Origin: WRAI01 sp031549605
Lineage (GTDB): Bacteria > Bacillota > Clostridia > Oscillospirales > UBA929
Assembly: GCA_031549605.1 (NCBI GenBank)
Contig: JAVBPM010000024.1
Location: forward strand, 1 to 13,388
Direction: 5' to 3'
Length of the DNA stretch: 13,388 bases
The notes beneath the pieces were generated by a model. The model worked only from the letters and a program-made list of their open reading frames with translations, ran no database searches and was not told the DNA's origin. The first letter of the stretch is position 1; every line of letters starts with the position of its first letter. This document shows positions 1 through 5,631 of the stretch, one piece after another. A program made the translations under genes and the position numbers.

Positions 1-164
1 AGGCAGAGATCGGACAGCGTTTCGGTGGTGCAAATGTGGCGCCGTCTGATGCCGGTGCGGCTGGCAATCCACTCGTCGTTGGTTTCCACGTACTGGGCGA
101 GGTCGTCGTTGGTGACGACAGCGTGCGGCAGGGCAGAGCCGGTGCCGATGATGCGTATACTCAT
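1..164 (-). CDS. fabH: 3-oxoacyl-ACP synthase III (KASIII), N-terminal fragment
   Basis: FabH starts bacterial fatty-acid synthesis by condensing an acyl-CoA primer with malonyl-ACP in the cytosol. Only the first 54 codons are in the window; the gene runs off the left edge. The visible part has the family's N-terminal signature: GTGSALP, the TNDDLAQYVETNDEWI stretch and SRTGIRRR. W32 and R36 fall at the same positions as the CoA-contacting Trp and Arg known from E. coli FabH. The catalytic Cys-His-Asn lie beyond the edge. The ATG (164-162) overlaps the stop of the upstream marR gene by four bases (ATGA), and a GGAGG lies 7 nt before it, so translation is probably coupled. A MarR gene directly before fabH is the classic head of a Firmicutes fab operon, so acpP, fabK/fabD/fabG/fabF and acc genes may follow outside the window (inference). 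Confidence 0.93.
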   Translation of the reverse strand, partial: MSIRIIGTGSALPHAVVTNDDLAQYVETNDEWIASRTGIRRRHICTTETLSDLC

Positions 165-616
165 GCCGGATCCTCCATTTTCTTGGCAAAAAATTCGCGC
201 AGGCGTGTCATGCCGCTGAGCAGCACCGTTTTCTCTTCCGGCGTAAAGTCCTTGCTGATGCTGCGCACCATGCGGCGGTGGAAGTAGTCGTGGGCGCGTC
301 CAATGCGCTGACCGAGCGGTGTTAATCGAATCAGTGCGCGGCGTCCATCGCTTTGGCAGGTCTCTTTGACAACTAACCCTTTTTGCTCCAGACGCTTGAC
401 GGCGGTGGTGACCGACGGCATGGCCACCTTGAGGCGGTTGGCCAGCTCGCCGATGGTGGGCGGGTTGTCATAGAAGCTGACGGCCTCGAGCAAATGCACC
501 TCTGCCACCGTGACGCCGGCGGCGGTCAGCGACCGTATCGACTGCTCCTCATATTTGAGTATGGAGTTGAAGGTGTCTACCAGCAGGGCGTTTAGCTGTT
601 TTTCAAAGGTGTCCAT
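161..616 (-). CDS. MarR-family transcriptional regulator, FabT-like
   Basis: This 151-residue protein has the size and layout of MarR-family dimeric repressors. An N-terminal dimerisation helix is followed by a winged helix-turn-helix. The recognition helix lies around residues 64-79 (AMPSVTTAVKRLEQKGL). The wing at about 85-97 carries the family D-x-R-R pattern (SDGRRALIRLT), and C-terminal helices follow. In streptococci and lactococci a MarR protein (FabT) at the head of the fab cluster represses fatty-acid synthesis using acyl-ACP as co-repressor. The position here, overlapping fabH, suggests the same job, but the ligand cannot be read from sequence. AGGAAGG precedes the ATG at a good spacing. 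A 17-bp perfect palindrome overlaps the edge of the promoter -10, fitting autoregulation. A general stress- or drug-responsive MarR is the alternative. Confidence 0.88.
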   Translation of the reverse strand: MDTFEKQLNALLVDTFNSILKYEEQSIRSLTAAGVTVAEVHLLEAVSFYDNPPTIGELANRLKVAMPSVTTAVKRLEQKGLVVKETCQSDGRRALIRLTPLGQRIGRAHDYFHRRMVRSISKDFTPEEKTVLLSGMTRLREFFAKKMEDPA

Positions 617-640
617 ACAGCCCTTCCTTTCGACAATTAC

Positions 641-657
641 TTAGTTAGGCTAACTAA
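641..657. promoter_or_regulatory. 17-bp palindromic operator, probable MarR binding site
   Basis: TTAGTTAGGCTAACTAA is a perfect inverted repeat with 8-bp arms around a single central G. It touches the last base of the -10 box and covers the expected transcription start of marR-fabH. A bound dimer would block RNA polymerase. Size and symmetry fit MarR-family operators. That the neighbouring MarR protein is the binder is inference. Confidence 0.82.
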
Positions 658-685
658 TTATAATGAGACGATACCGCGCTGTCAA
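657..685 (-). promoter_or_regulatory. Consensus sigma-A promoter of the marR-fabH operon
   Basis: On the minus strand a perfect -35 TTGACA (685-680) and a perfect -10 TATAAT (662-657) are separated by exactly 17 nt. Transcription would start near 650, about 34 nt before the marR start codon. Such a perfect match implies a strong promoter that depends on repression for control. Confidence 0.9.
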
Positions 686-749
686 GAGGAATGGCAGCTG
701 AATGTAAGGAGTTAAAATATTGTTAATACTCTGAACTGGGCTGAAACGA

Positions 750-783
750 ACACAAGGCAGGCGCCGCGGCGCCTGCCTTGTGT
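750..783 (-). terminator. Strong hairpin terminator after the lipoprotein gene
   Basis: Bases 750-765 (ACACAAGGCAGGCGCC) and 768-783 are perfect reverse complements, giving a 16-bp stem around a two-base loop (in practice a shorter stem with a tetraloop). On the minus strand the stem lies 15 nt beyond the stop of the lipoprotein gene and is followed by a modest T-rich run (TTCGTTT). No T-run follows on the plus strand, so it is read as a minus-strand terminator. The weak U-tract makes efficiency uncertain. Confidence 0.75.
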
Positions 784-798
784 CTGGGGTAGTATGGG

Positions 799-1722
799 TT
801 ACGGCCAAATCAGCGTCGTTGTCGCCGGAGCACCTGTCCCGTTGGGTTGGGTGATGTAGGCCGACAGCGCTGTGTCGTTGCGTGCGTATAGGACGCGATT
901 GTGTTGTTTGTTGGCGTCGGTGGTTTCGGTGATGATGTAGGCGGTGCGCACGTCCGGCGTTAGTTTCTCGGGCAGCTGGGTTGGCGTGTAGTTTTGCTTC
1001 GTTAGAACGGTGTGGTCGGCGCTCATTTGTAAGATGGTAATCTGTTCGGCTGGTATCACTGTTTCAAAGGAGACTTCGATGACTGTATTCTTTTGCGTTG
1101 TGACCCCGTTTTCGGTCACGGTTGACGTATTGGTTAGCTTCTCGGAGTATACAACGCCCGGGGTGTCCGAAGTCGGTCTTGTGTAGCCTGCTTCTCCTGC
1201 TACACAATATACTGAGCCGTCCTGACTCTGATACACGGGGTTGACGCGGATTGTGTCAAATCCGCCGGATGTCAGGTGGACGGTGCCTGATAGCCCCTCT
1301 GTTTCACCACATTTTAACGAGACGTTGCCGACGCAGGGGTCATAGCTGCTGGCGATGTAATCTTCGCCACCTTCTGTCGTCAGGTGCGCGCCAAAGAAAG
1401 AAATGCTGCTTTCTACATCAAAGTCGTAGCGGTAGGTTTGTTCGCCCATCAGCGGGTCCGGGGAGTCTACCCGACGTGCGTAGAGGCGGCTGGTGTAGCG
1501 GTCCGGGTTGGTAGTAGCATAACCGAGGACTAGTGCCTCAAGGTTGTCTTCCGTGAACTGGTCCTCGTCAAACAGACCAAGCGGCTCCTGCGTGATTAAG
1601 ACGCCGATAAGGCGGTCGCTCTCGGGAATCAGCATGCCGTCTGGTGCGGCCAGTTGACAGCTGCACAGCAGCGCCAGCAGTGACAAACTTAGCGTAACAA
1701 GGGTCTTAACACTATTCTTCAT
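799..1722 (-). CDS. Putative secreted lipoprotein, third gene of an accessory operon
   Basis: This is a 307-residue protein of unknown function. The N-terminus (MKNSVK, then a hydrophobic stretch to residue 19) followed by L19-C20-S21-C22 looks like a lipoprotein signal peptide with lipidation at C22. The Cys at -2 is unusual, so a plain signal peptide is possible. The mature part is polar, rich in Thr, Asp and Tyr, with no membrane segment, and probably beta-rich; I recognise no domain. The in-frame codon at 1749 is not chosen, because a GGAGG at 1736-1732 lies 9 nt before the ATG at 1722. The gene overlaps the end of the HTH gene by 11 nt and is followed by a terminator. Co-transcription with a membrane protein and an HTH regulator suggests the product works at the cell surface in the same system (inference). 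Confidence 0.7.
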   Translation of the reverse strand: MKNSVKTLVTLSLSLLALLCSCQLAAPDGMLIPESDRLIGVLITQEPLGLFDEDQFTEDNLEALVLGYATTNPDRYTSRLYARRVDSPDPLMGEQTYRYDFDVESSISFFGAHLTTEGGEDYIASSYDPCVGNVSLKCGETEGLSGTVHLTSGGFDTIRVNPVYQSQDGSVYCVAGEAGYTRPTSDTPGVVYSEKLTNTSTVTENGVTTQKNTVIEVSFETVIPAEQITILQMSADHTVLTKQNYTPTQLPEKLTPDVRTAYIITETTDANKQHNRVLYARNDTALSAYITQPNGTGAPATTTLIWP

Positions 1723-1942
1723 CGTCGTCATCCTCCAGTTGTCCGTCAAATTTTAAAATGTCGCCAATATCGCAGCCGAGATGGTAGCAGATGCGGTTGA
1801 TTGTAGAGAAACGAATGCCCTTGGCCTTACCGCTGCGCAGAATGGAAAGGTTGGCCTCGGTGATGCCAACCAGCGCGCATAGCTCTTTGGAGGTCATGCC
1901 GCGCCGTCGGAGCAGGTCGTCGAGATGTGATAGGATAGCCAT
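1712..1942 (-). CDS. Small XRE/Cro-type HTH transcriptional regulator (YozG-like)
   Basis: This 76-residue protein is a single helix-turn-helix domain. Residues 1-14 form a first helix (HLDDLLRRRG), then MTSKELCALVGITEANLSILRSG makes the HTH, and INRICYHLGCDIGDIL closes the fold, as in the small Cro/CI regulators paired with DUF2975 membrane proteins (B. subtilis yoaS-yozG). It ends in an acidic tail (LEDDDDEE) whose codons also hold the ribosome binding site of the next gene. The ATG lies 5 nt after the stop of the membrane-protein gene. There is no Shine-Dalgarno in between, so translation probably depends on coupling. The long open frame upstream of this ATG lies inside the membrane-protein gene and is not used. 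It may regulate its own operon through the inverted repeat at 2921-2951, which is untested. Confidence 0.85.
   Translation of the reverse strand: MAILSHLDDLLRRRGMTSKELCALVGITEANLSILRSGKAKGIRFSTINRICYHLGCDIGDILKFDGQLEDDDDEE
1732..1736 (-). promoter_or_regulatory. Ribosome binding site inside the HTH gene's acidic tail
   Basis: GGAGG on the minus strand sits within the last codons of the HTH gene (those for L-E-D) and 9 nt before the lipoprotein ATG at 1722. It decides that start over the in-frame upstream candidates at 1749 and 1740. Confidence 0.75.
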
Positions 1943-1947
1943 ATAAA

Positions 1948-2913
1948 CTATATAATGGCGTCGTTGTCGAGCTTGAGTCGACGGTTTTGCTCGAAGTACG
2001 TGGCGAGCAGCAGCGTGACCAGCACGGCTATGATGGATAGCAAGGGAATGGTGAGGTTGTAATCGGCAACAAAAATGCGACTGCCGAACGCAAATTGGAG
2101 CAGATTGAGACTGATTTGGCTGATGAGTATAATGACGACGGAGCGGCGGCACAGCGATGACAATCGTCGCGCGGTGTAGATAACGGGCAGCCCGTAGGGA
2201 TCAGCCTGCAGGGCACTGGTCACATCAAGCGCGGCAAATAGTAAGACCAGGTCAAGCAGCGCGGGCAACGCAGTCACGATGAATTGCAGAATAAGAAAAA
2301 TGCGGCTCAGCGACAATTGAGTAAGGTGACCAGTAGTATCGGTGGATAGCCGGGTCCATGAGACTATCAACTCCGTCAGCTGCGTGCCGCACAAGGCCAA
2401 GACCAGCACGGCACAGCTGGCAATTACCAGCCACTTGAGCGATTTAAGTGCCTTGTCGGCAGCGCGAGCACTGAAAGAACGGAGCATGCGTAGGAGGCAA
2501 TAGCCGACGACAACGGCGCAGACAGCGCTATTGGCTACGGTCACGTAGAAGTCAACAAACTCGGCACCCGTGGTGGCAAAGTGCTGTGCCAAGTAGGCGG
2601 GATTGATGATGAGATAGAGTGCGACAAAGAGTAGCGGACAGAGCAGCAATAGCAGCATGTCTTCGGAGCGCAGCCTCTTTTGAAAGGCCCGAACGGCAAA
2701 CAAGGCAAGCGGTACGAGGCCAATTAGGAGGTAAAGGCAGACAGCGGCAAGGTTGCCTGCATTGCCCGACAGTGATAGTGCGCGCAATCCACTGCCAATT
2801 TGGCGGAAGGGAACAGACAACAGCGCAGTCTCACTGCCAACGCCGAACAGCGCAGTGGCAAGCGCAACCGCGATGGCCTCGACGATGAGAAACCATAAGA
2901 GTTTTCGTTTCAC
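1948..2913 (-). CDS. Eight-helix membrane protein with DUF2975-like C-terminal half
   Basis: This 321-residue integral membrane protein has hydrophobic segments at about 5-24, 54-76, 86-104, 121-143, 160-178, 203-229, 257-276 and 286-306. The second half resembles DUF2975 proteins: four helices, an Arg-rich loop (ARRLSSLCRR, 248-257), and an ending FEQNRRLKLDNDAII like the usual L-x-x-[DE]-N-D-x-x-I tail. DUF2975 proteins are commonly about 160 residues with four helices, so this one carries an extra four-helix N-terminal half. The start is GTG (2913), 7 nt after GAGG. It is the first gene of an operon with a small XRE regulator and a putative lipoprotein. Such pairs are usually taken as membrane protein plus cognate regulator, but the signal is unknown. 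Family assignment is from memory of the C-terminal pattern and is moderate. Confidence 0.7.
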   Translation of the reverse strand: MKRKLLWFLIVEAIAVALATALFGVGSETALLSVPFRQIGSGLRALSLSGNAGNLAAVCLYLLIGLVPLALFAVRAFQKRLRSEDMLLLLLCPLLFVALYLIINPAYLAQHFATTGAEFVDFYVTVANSAVCAVVVGYCLLRMLRSFSARAADKALKSLKWLVIASCAVLVLALCGTQLTELIVSWTRLSTDTTGHLTQLSLSRIFLILQFIVTALPALLDLVLLFAALDVTSALQADPYGLPVIYTARRLSSLCRRSVVIILISQISLNLLQFAFGSRIFVADYNLTIPLLSIIAVLVTLLLATYFEQNRRLKLDNDAII

Positions 2914-2920
2914 GTCATCA

Positions 2921-2951
2921 CCTCAAATTATTGAATAACGATAATTTGAGG
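2921..2951. promoter_or_regulatory. Inverted repeat over start site and RBS of the DUF2975/XRE operon
   Basis: CCTCAAATTA (2921-2930) and TAATTTGAGG (2942-2951) are perfect 10-bp arms around an 11-nt spacer. The arm at 2921 includes the GAGG Shine-Dalgarno of the membrane-protein gene; the other arm begins 4 nt downstream of the -10 box. With transcription expected to start near 2948, the RNA keeps most of both arms. It could act as a DNA operator, perhaps for the operon's own XRE protein, or as an RNA hairpin masking the ribosome binding site. Confidence 0.65.
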
Positions 2952-2954
2952 TTG

Positions 2955-2983
2955 AGTTTATCAAAGTGACGCCGCATTGTCAA
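2955..2983 (-). promoter_or_regulatory. Sigma-A promoter of the membrane protein/HTH/lipoprotein operon
   Basis: On the minus strand a perfect -35 TTGACA (2983-2978), a 17-nt spacer and -10 TAAACT (2960-2955) precede the GTG start at 2913. It diverges from the cdaA promoter about 75 bp away. Confidence 0.8.
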
Positions 2984-3033
2984 GTGCCATTTTCTCGCGT
3001 GTGGCCGTGTTGGATAAATGTACCGGCAAAGAC

Positions 3034-3062
3034 TTTTCTTTTTTGCGCTGATGTGGTATACT
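3034..3062 (+). promoter_or_regulatory. Extended -10 promoter of the cdaA operon
   Basis: TGGTATACT provides an extended -10 (TGn + TATACT, -10 at 3057-3062). The -35 is poor (TTTTCT at 3034-3039, spacing 17). The start near 3069 would leave a leader of about 26 nt before the cdaA ATG. It is the only clear promoter seen for the long plus-strand gene run. Confidence 0.6.
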
Positions 3063-3094
3063 ACTTTGAAAAACAAGGACAGGGTGGTGACGCA

Positions 3095-3955
3095 ATGAAA
3101 GAGTTTTTTAACAGTCTGCTGGAAAACGTTCAGAAGTACATTCAAATGATGAGCCTAACCGATTTGCTGGACATTCTCTTGGTTGCGTTTATGATTTACC
3201 AGCTGATTAAGCTGATGCGCAAGACCAACGCCATGCGCGTTATACAGGGCGTGGCGCTGCTGCTGATTATTATGCTGGTCGCGCAGGTGGTTGGGCTGCA
3301 CACCATCAGCTTTGTGCTGACCAACACCATGCAGGTGGGCTTGTTGGCTATTATTATTATGTTTCAGCCCGAGCTTAGAAAAATGCTGGAGTCGATTGGC
3401 AGCAGCAAGTTGACCAACCTCATTCCGCGCGGTGAGCAGGCGCGCGGCGTTGACGCCGCGATTTTCCAGACCATTGAGGCCTGCAAGGCGCTGTCGTGGG
3501 AGCGCACGGGCGCGTTGATTGTCTTTGAGCGGCGCGTGATTTTGACCGATGTGTTGAAAACGGGCACTACGCTGTCGGCTGAGGTGTCGAGCGAGCTGCT
3601 GAAAAACATTTTCTTTCCCAAGGCGCCGCTGCACGATGGCGCAGTCGTCATTCGCGACGCGCGCGTGGCCAGCGCCGGCTGTATGCTGCCGCTGAGCAAC
3701 AACACAACGATTTCGCGCGATTTGGGCATGCGGCACCGCGCCGCGCTGGGCATGAGCGAAAACGCTGACGCTGTCTGCGTTGTCGTCAGTGAGGAAACGG
3801 GTTCTATTTCCGTCGCCCAGGGCGGTATTATTAAGCGGCACCTGGCGCCCGATATGCTGGAAAAGATACTGCAGAACGAGCTGATGGTTGACGAGACAGG
3901 CAACAATACCAAGGGCATTAAGCGCCTGACCCGCCGCTGGAGGAAATCGCAATGA
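3095..3955 (+). CDS. cdaA: Diadenylate cyclase CdaA (c-di-AMP synthase)
   Basis: CdaA makes the essential second messenger c-di-AMP from two ATP at the membrane. It controls potassium and osmolyte uptake and cell-wall stability in Firmicutes. The 286-residue product has three N-terminal hydrophobic segments (about 21-40, 48-68 and 74-91), then a coiled linker and the DAC domain (about 105-250). Both catalytic motifs are intact: DGA at 181-183 (LHDGAVVIRD) and RHRAA at 213-217 (MRHRAALG). Length matches the family. The ATG at 3095 is chosen because the protein then begins with the typical CdaA N-terminus; the open frame back to 2966 crosses the promoter. The Shine-Dalgarno is weak (GGGTGG). 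It overlaps cdaR by four bases, the standard pairing. The glmM gene that commonly follows cdaR is not present here. Confidence 0.96.
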   Translation: MKEFFNSLLENVQKYIQMMSLTDLLDILLVAFMIYQLIKLMRKTNAMRVIQGVALLLIIMLVAQVVGLHTISFVLTNTMQVGLLAIIIMFQPELRKMLESIGSSKLTNLIPRGEQARGVDAAIFQTIEACKALSWERTGALIVFERRVILTDVLKTGTTLSAEVSSELLKNIFFPKAPLHDGAVVIRDARVASAGCMLPLSNNTTISRDLGMRHRAALGMSENADAVCVVVSEETGSISVAQGGIIKRHLAPDMLEKILQNELMVDETGNNTKGIKRLTRRWRKSQ

Positions 3956-5241
3956 AGAAGGAAGCAAACGCCAAGAAAAAGAACGGGTTCAAGGTTTTTA
4001 CCGCTATTCTGAGCCTGTTAATTGCTGTTGTCATGTGGTTTTTTGTCATGACGGTGCAGGATCCCGACACACAGCGCACGTTTTACAGTCTGCCGGTGAC
4101 CTACGTCGGCGCCGAGGGCTTTGGGCCCGACAAGTCGTTTGTTATTCGCGCCGGTTCGGTGCCGCTGGCCGACGTGGTCGTGCGCGGCAGCATGAACGAC
4201 TTGGCCAAGCTGGATGAAATGCGCGACCAGATTAAGGTAACCTGCGCCATCGGCAACGTGACTGAGGGCGGCGCCTATGTGCGCGACGTCAATGTCGTGC
4301 TGCCGGCGACGTTGGATAAGGACGTTTTTGTCGTGCGCAAGACGCCCGGCACCGTGACACTGAACATGGAAAAAGTGGAGTCGGAACACGTTCCGATTGT
4401 CGTCAAGCTTGATGTAATCAAGGACGCCGACTTCGACCTGGGCATACCGGTCTGCGATCCCGAGACGCTGACGGTGATGGGGCCGGCCAGCCTGCTCAAA
4501 ACGATAAAGGAAGCGCGCGTGACGGTGGAGAAGGACAACGCCGACACCACCTTTACCTCGGCAGAAAAGTTTGTGTTGGTTGACCACAACGACAAAGAGA
4601 TTGTCAGCAAGGATTTGCTGTGCGAGACGACCACCGTTCAGGTGCAGGTGCCGGTGTATAAGACCAAGAGTGTGCCGCTTAAGCTGAATTTGGTGGAGGG
4701 CGCCGGGCTGAAGACCAACAACGTCGAGGTGAAAATTGAGCCGGAGAGCCTACGCGTCAAGGGCGACCCGGTCAAGCTCGACGAGCTCAACGTCATTGTG
4801 CTTGACCCGGCCTTCGATTTGGCGGAGATGGCCGGCAATACCATGACCATTACACGCGACGTCACGGTGGCCAACGGGCTGACCAATATGTCCGAGGTGA
4901 CGCAGGCCGAGATCACCATGACGCTCAAGGGCGTTACGTCGCGCGCCGTCGGCACGACCAACATTGAGATTGTCAATGTGCCTAAGGAGTACACCGTTGA
5001 GCCGGTGGGCAAGTCGCTGGAGGTCAAGCTGCGCGGCCCGACCGACAGCGTCAACCAAATTAAACCTGAGGACATTCAAGTCACGGTCGACATGAGCAAG
5101 CAGGACGATCGTTTGGCAGTGGGTCTGTTTAACGCCAAGGTAACCGTTACGATCAAGGGTTACAACAGCGTGGCGCTGTTGGAGCCGGACAAATACAAGC
5201 TGTCGGTGGACATCAAGACCGCCGAAGCGACAACCGGCTAG
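3952..5241 (+). CDS. cdaR: CdaA regulatory protein CdaR (YbbR-domain protein)
   Basis: CdaR is a membrane-anchored extracytoplasmic protein that binds CdaA and modulates c-di-AMP synthesis. The 429-residue product has a basic N-terminus (KKEANAKKKNGFK), one transmembrane helix at about 14-34, and then four YbbR-type beta repeats at about 45-139, 146-233, 240-326 and 335-420. The repeats share endings such as V-x-V-x-G followed by a proline-containing strand. The ATG overlaps the cdaA stop (ATGA), with AGGA upstream, so the two are translationally coupled. Four repeats is usual. The gene ends 2 nt before the next start, so the transcript continues into the RseC-family gene rather than into glmM. 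Confidence 0.92.
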   Translation: MKKEANAKKKNGFKVFTAILSLLIAVVMWFFVMTVQDPDTQRTFYSLPVTYVGAEGFGPDKSFVIRAGSVPLADVVVRGSMNDLAKLDEMRDQIKVTCAIGNVTEGGAYVRDVNVVLPATLDKDVFVVRKTPGTVTLNMEKVESEHVPIVVKLDVIKDADFDLGIPVCDPETLTVMGPASLLKTIKEARVTVEKDNADTTFTSAEKFVLVDHNDKEIVSKDLLCETTTVQVQVPVYKTKSVPLKLNLVEGAGLKTNNVEVKIEPESLRVKGDPVKLDELNVIVLDPAFDLAEMAGNTMTITRDVTVANGLTNMSEVTQAEITMTLKGVTSRAVGTTNIEIVNVPKEYTVEPVGKSLEVKLRGPTDSVNQIKPEDIQVTVDMSKQDDRLAVGLFNAKVTVTIKGYNSVALLEPDKYKLSVDIKTAEATTG

Positions 5242-5243
5242 CC

Positions 5244-5621
5244 GTGCAGGTAACGGCGACTGTCACGGCCGTGCACGACAATGGCACGGCGACCGTGTCT
5301 GTGGCGCGGCGGTCGGCCTGTGGGCACGACTGCGCCGAGTGCGGCGGCTGCAACCGTGTGGTGCAGCAGTTGAGCACGCGGGCGGAAAACCGCTGCGGTG
5401 CCGCTGTCGGCGACACTGTGGTGCTGCACCGGCCATCTCCGGCGGTGCTTAAATTGGCGGCTTTGCTTTATCTGATGCCGCTGCTGCTGTTCTTTATCGG
5501 CATTTGCTTTACCGTGTGGCTGGGTGCGGCCGCTTTTGTCTGTTCGATGGCGCTGGTTGTCGTCTACGGGCGGCGCGTGCTGCCCCGTCAAAACTGCGAC
5601 GCGTGGTTGTCGCGAAACTGA
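5244..5621 (+). CDS. RseC/MucC-family (SoxR-reducing system) membrane protein
   Basis: This 125-residue protein has the RseC architecture. A short N-terminal beta domain holds a cysteine cluster at C26, C30, C33 and C36 (spacing C-x3-C-x2-C-x2-C), followed by two transmembrane helices at about 69-90 and 92-109 and a short basic tail. In proteobacteria RseC affects sigma-E signalling and, with Rnf-like proteins, reduction of the SoxR iron-sulfur cluster. Its role in Clostridia is not established and no rnf or sigma-factor gene is near. The start is GTG, 2 nt after the cdaR stop, without a visible Shine-Dalgarno, which suggests re-initiation after cdaR. The cluster could bind an Fe-S centre or zinc or act as a redox switch; that is inference. 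Confidence 0.8.
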   Translation: MQVTATVTAVHDNGTATVSVARRSACGHDCAECGGCNRVVQQLSTRAENRCGAAVGDTVVLHRPSPAVLKLAALLYLMPLLLFFIGICFTVWLGAAAFVCSMALVVVYGRRVLPRQNCDAWLSRN

Positions 5622-5631
5622 GAGGCGATTT

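Noticed and set aside
691..726. Eleven-residue plus-strand ORF in the intergenic region
   Set aside because: GGA lies directly against the start, no promoter is seen, and length alone gives no support; nothing else was found in 686-749.
750..783. Terminator for a plus-strand transcript
   Set aside because: No plus-strand gene lies upstream, and no T-run follows on that strand.
1943..2152. Longer N-terminus for the HTH protein
   Set aside because: It would overlap the membrane-protein gene by about 200 nt and adds Arg/His/Pro-rich sequence foreign to small XRE regulators.
2966..3094. Longer N-terminus for CdaA
   Set aside because: The extension crosses the extended -10 promoter, and the family N-terminus begins at 3095.
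3155..3967. 270-residue minus-strand open frame
   Set aside because: It is antisense to cdaA, which has clear catalytic motifs.
5524..5631. Longer N-terminus for the DUF5685-like protein
   Set aside because: It overlaps the RseC-family gene; ATG 5632 has a ribosome binding site and starts the recognised FGYVRPL sequence.
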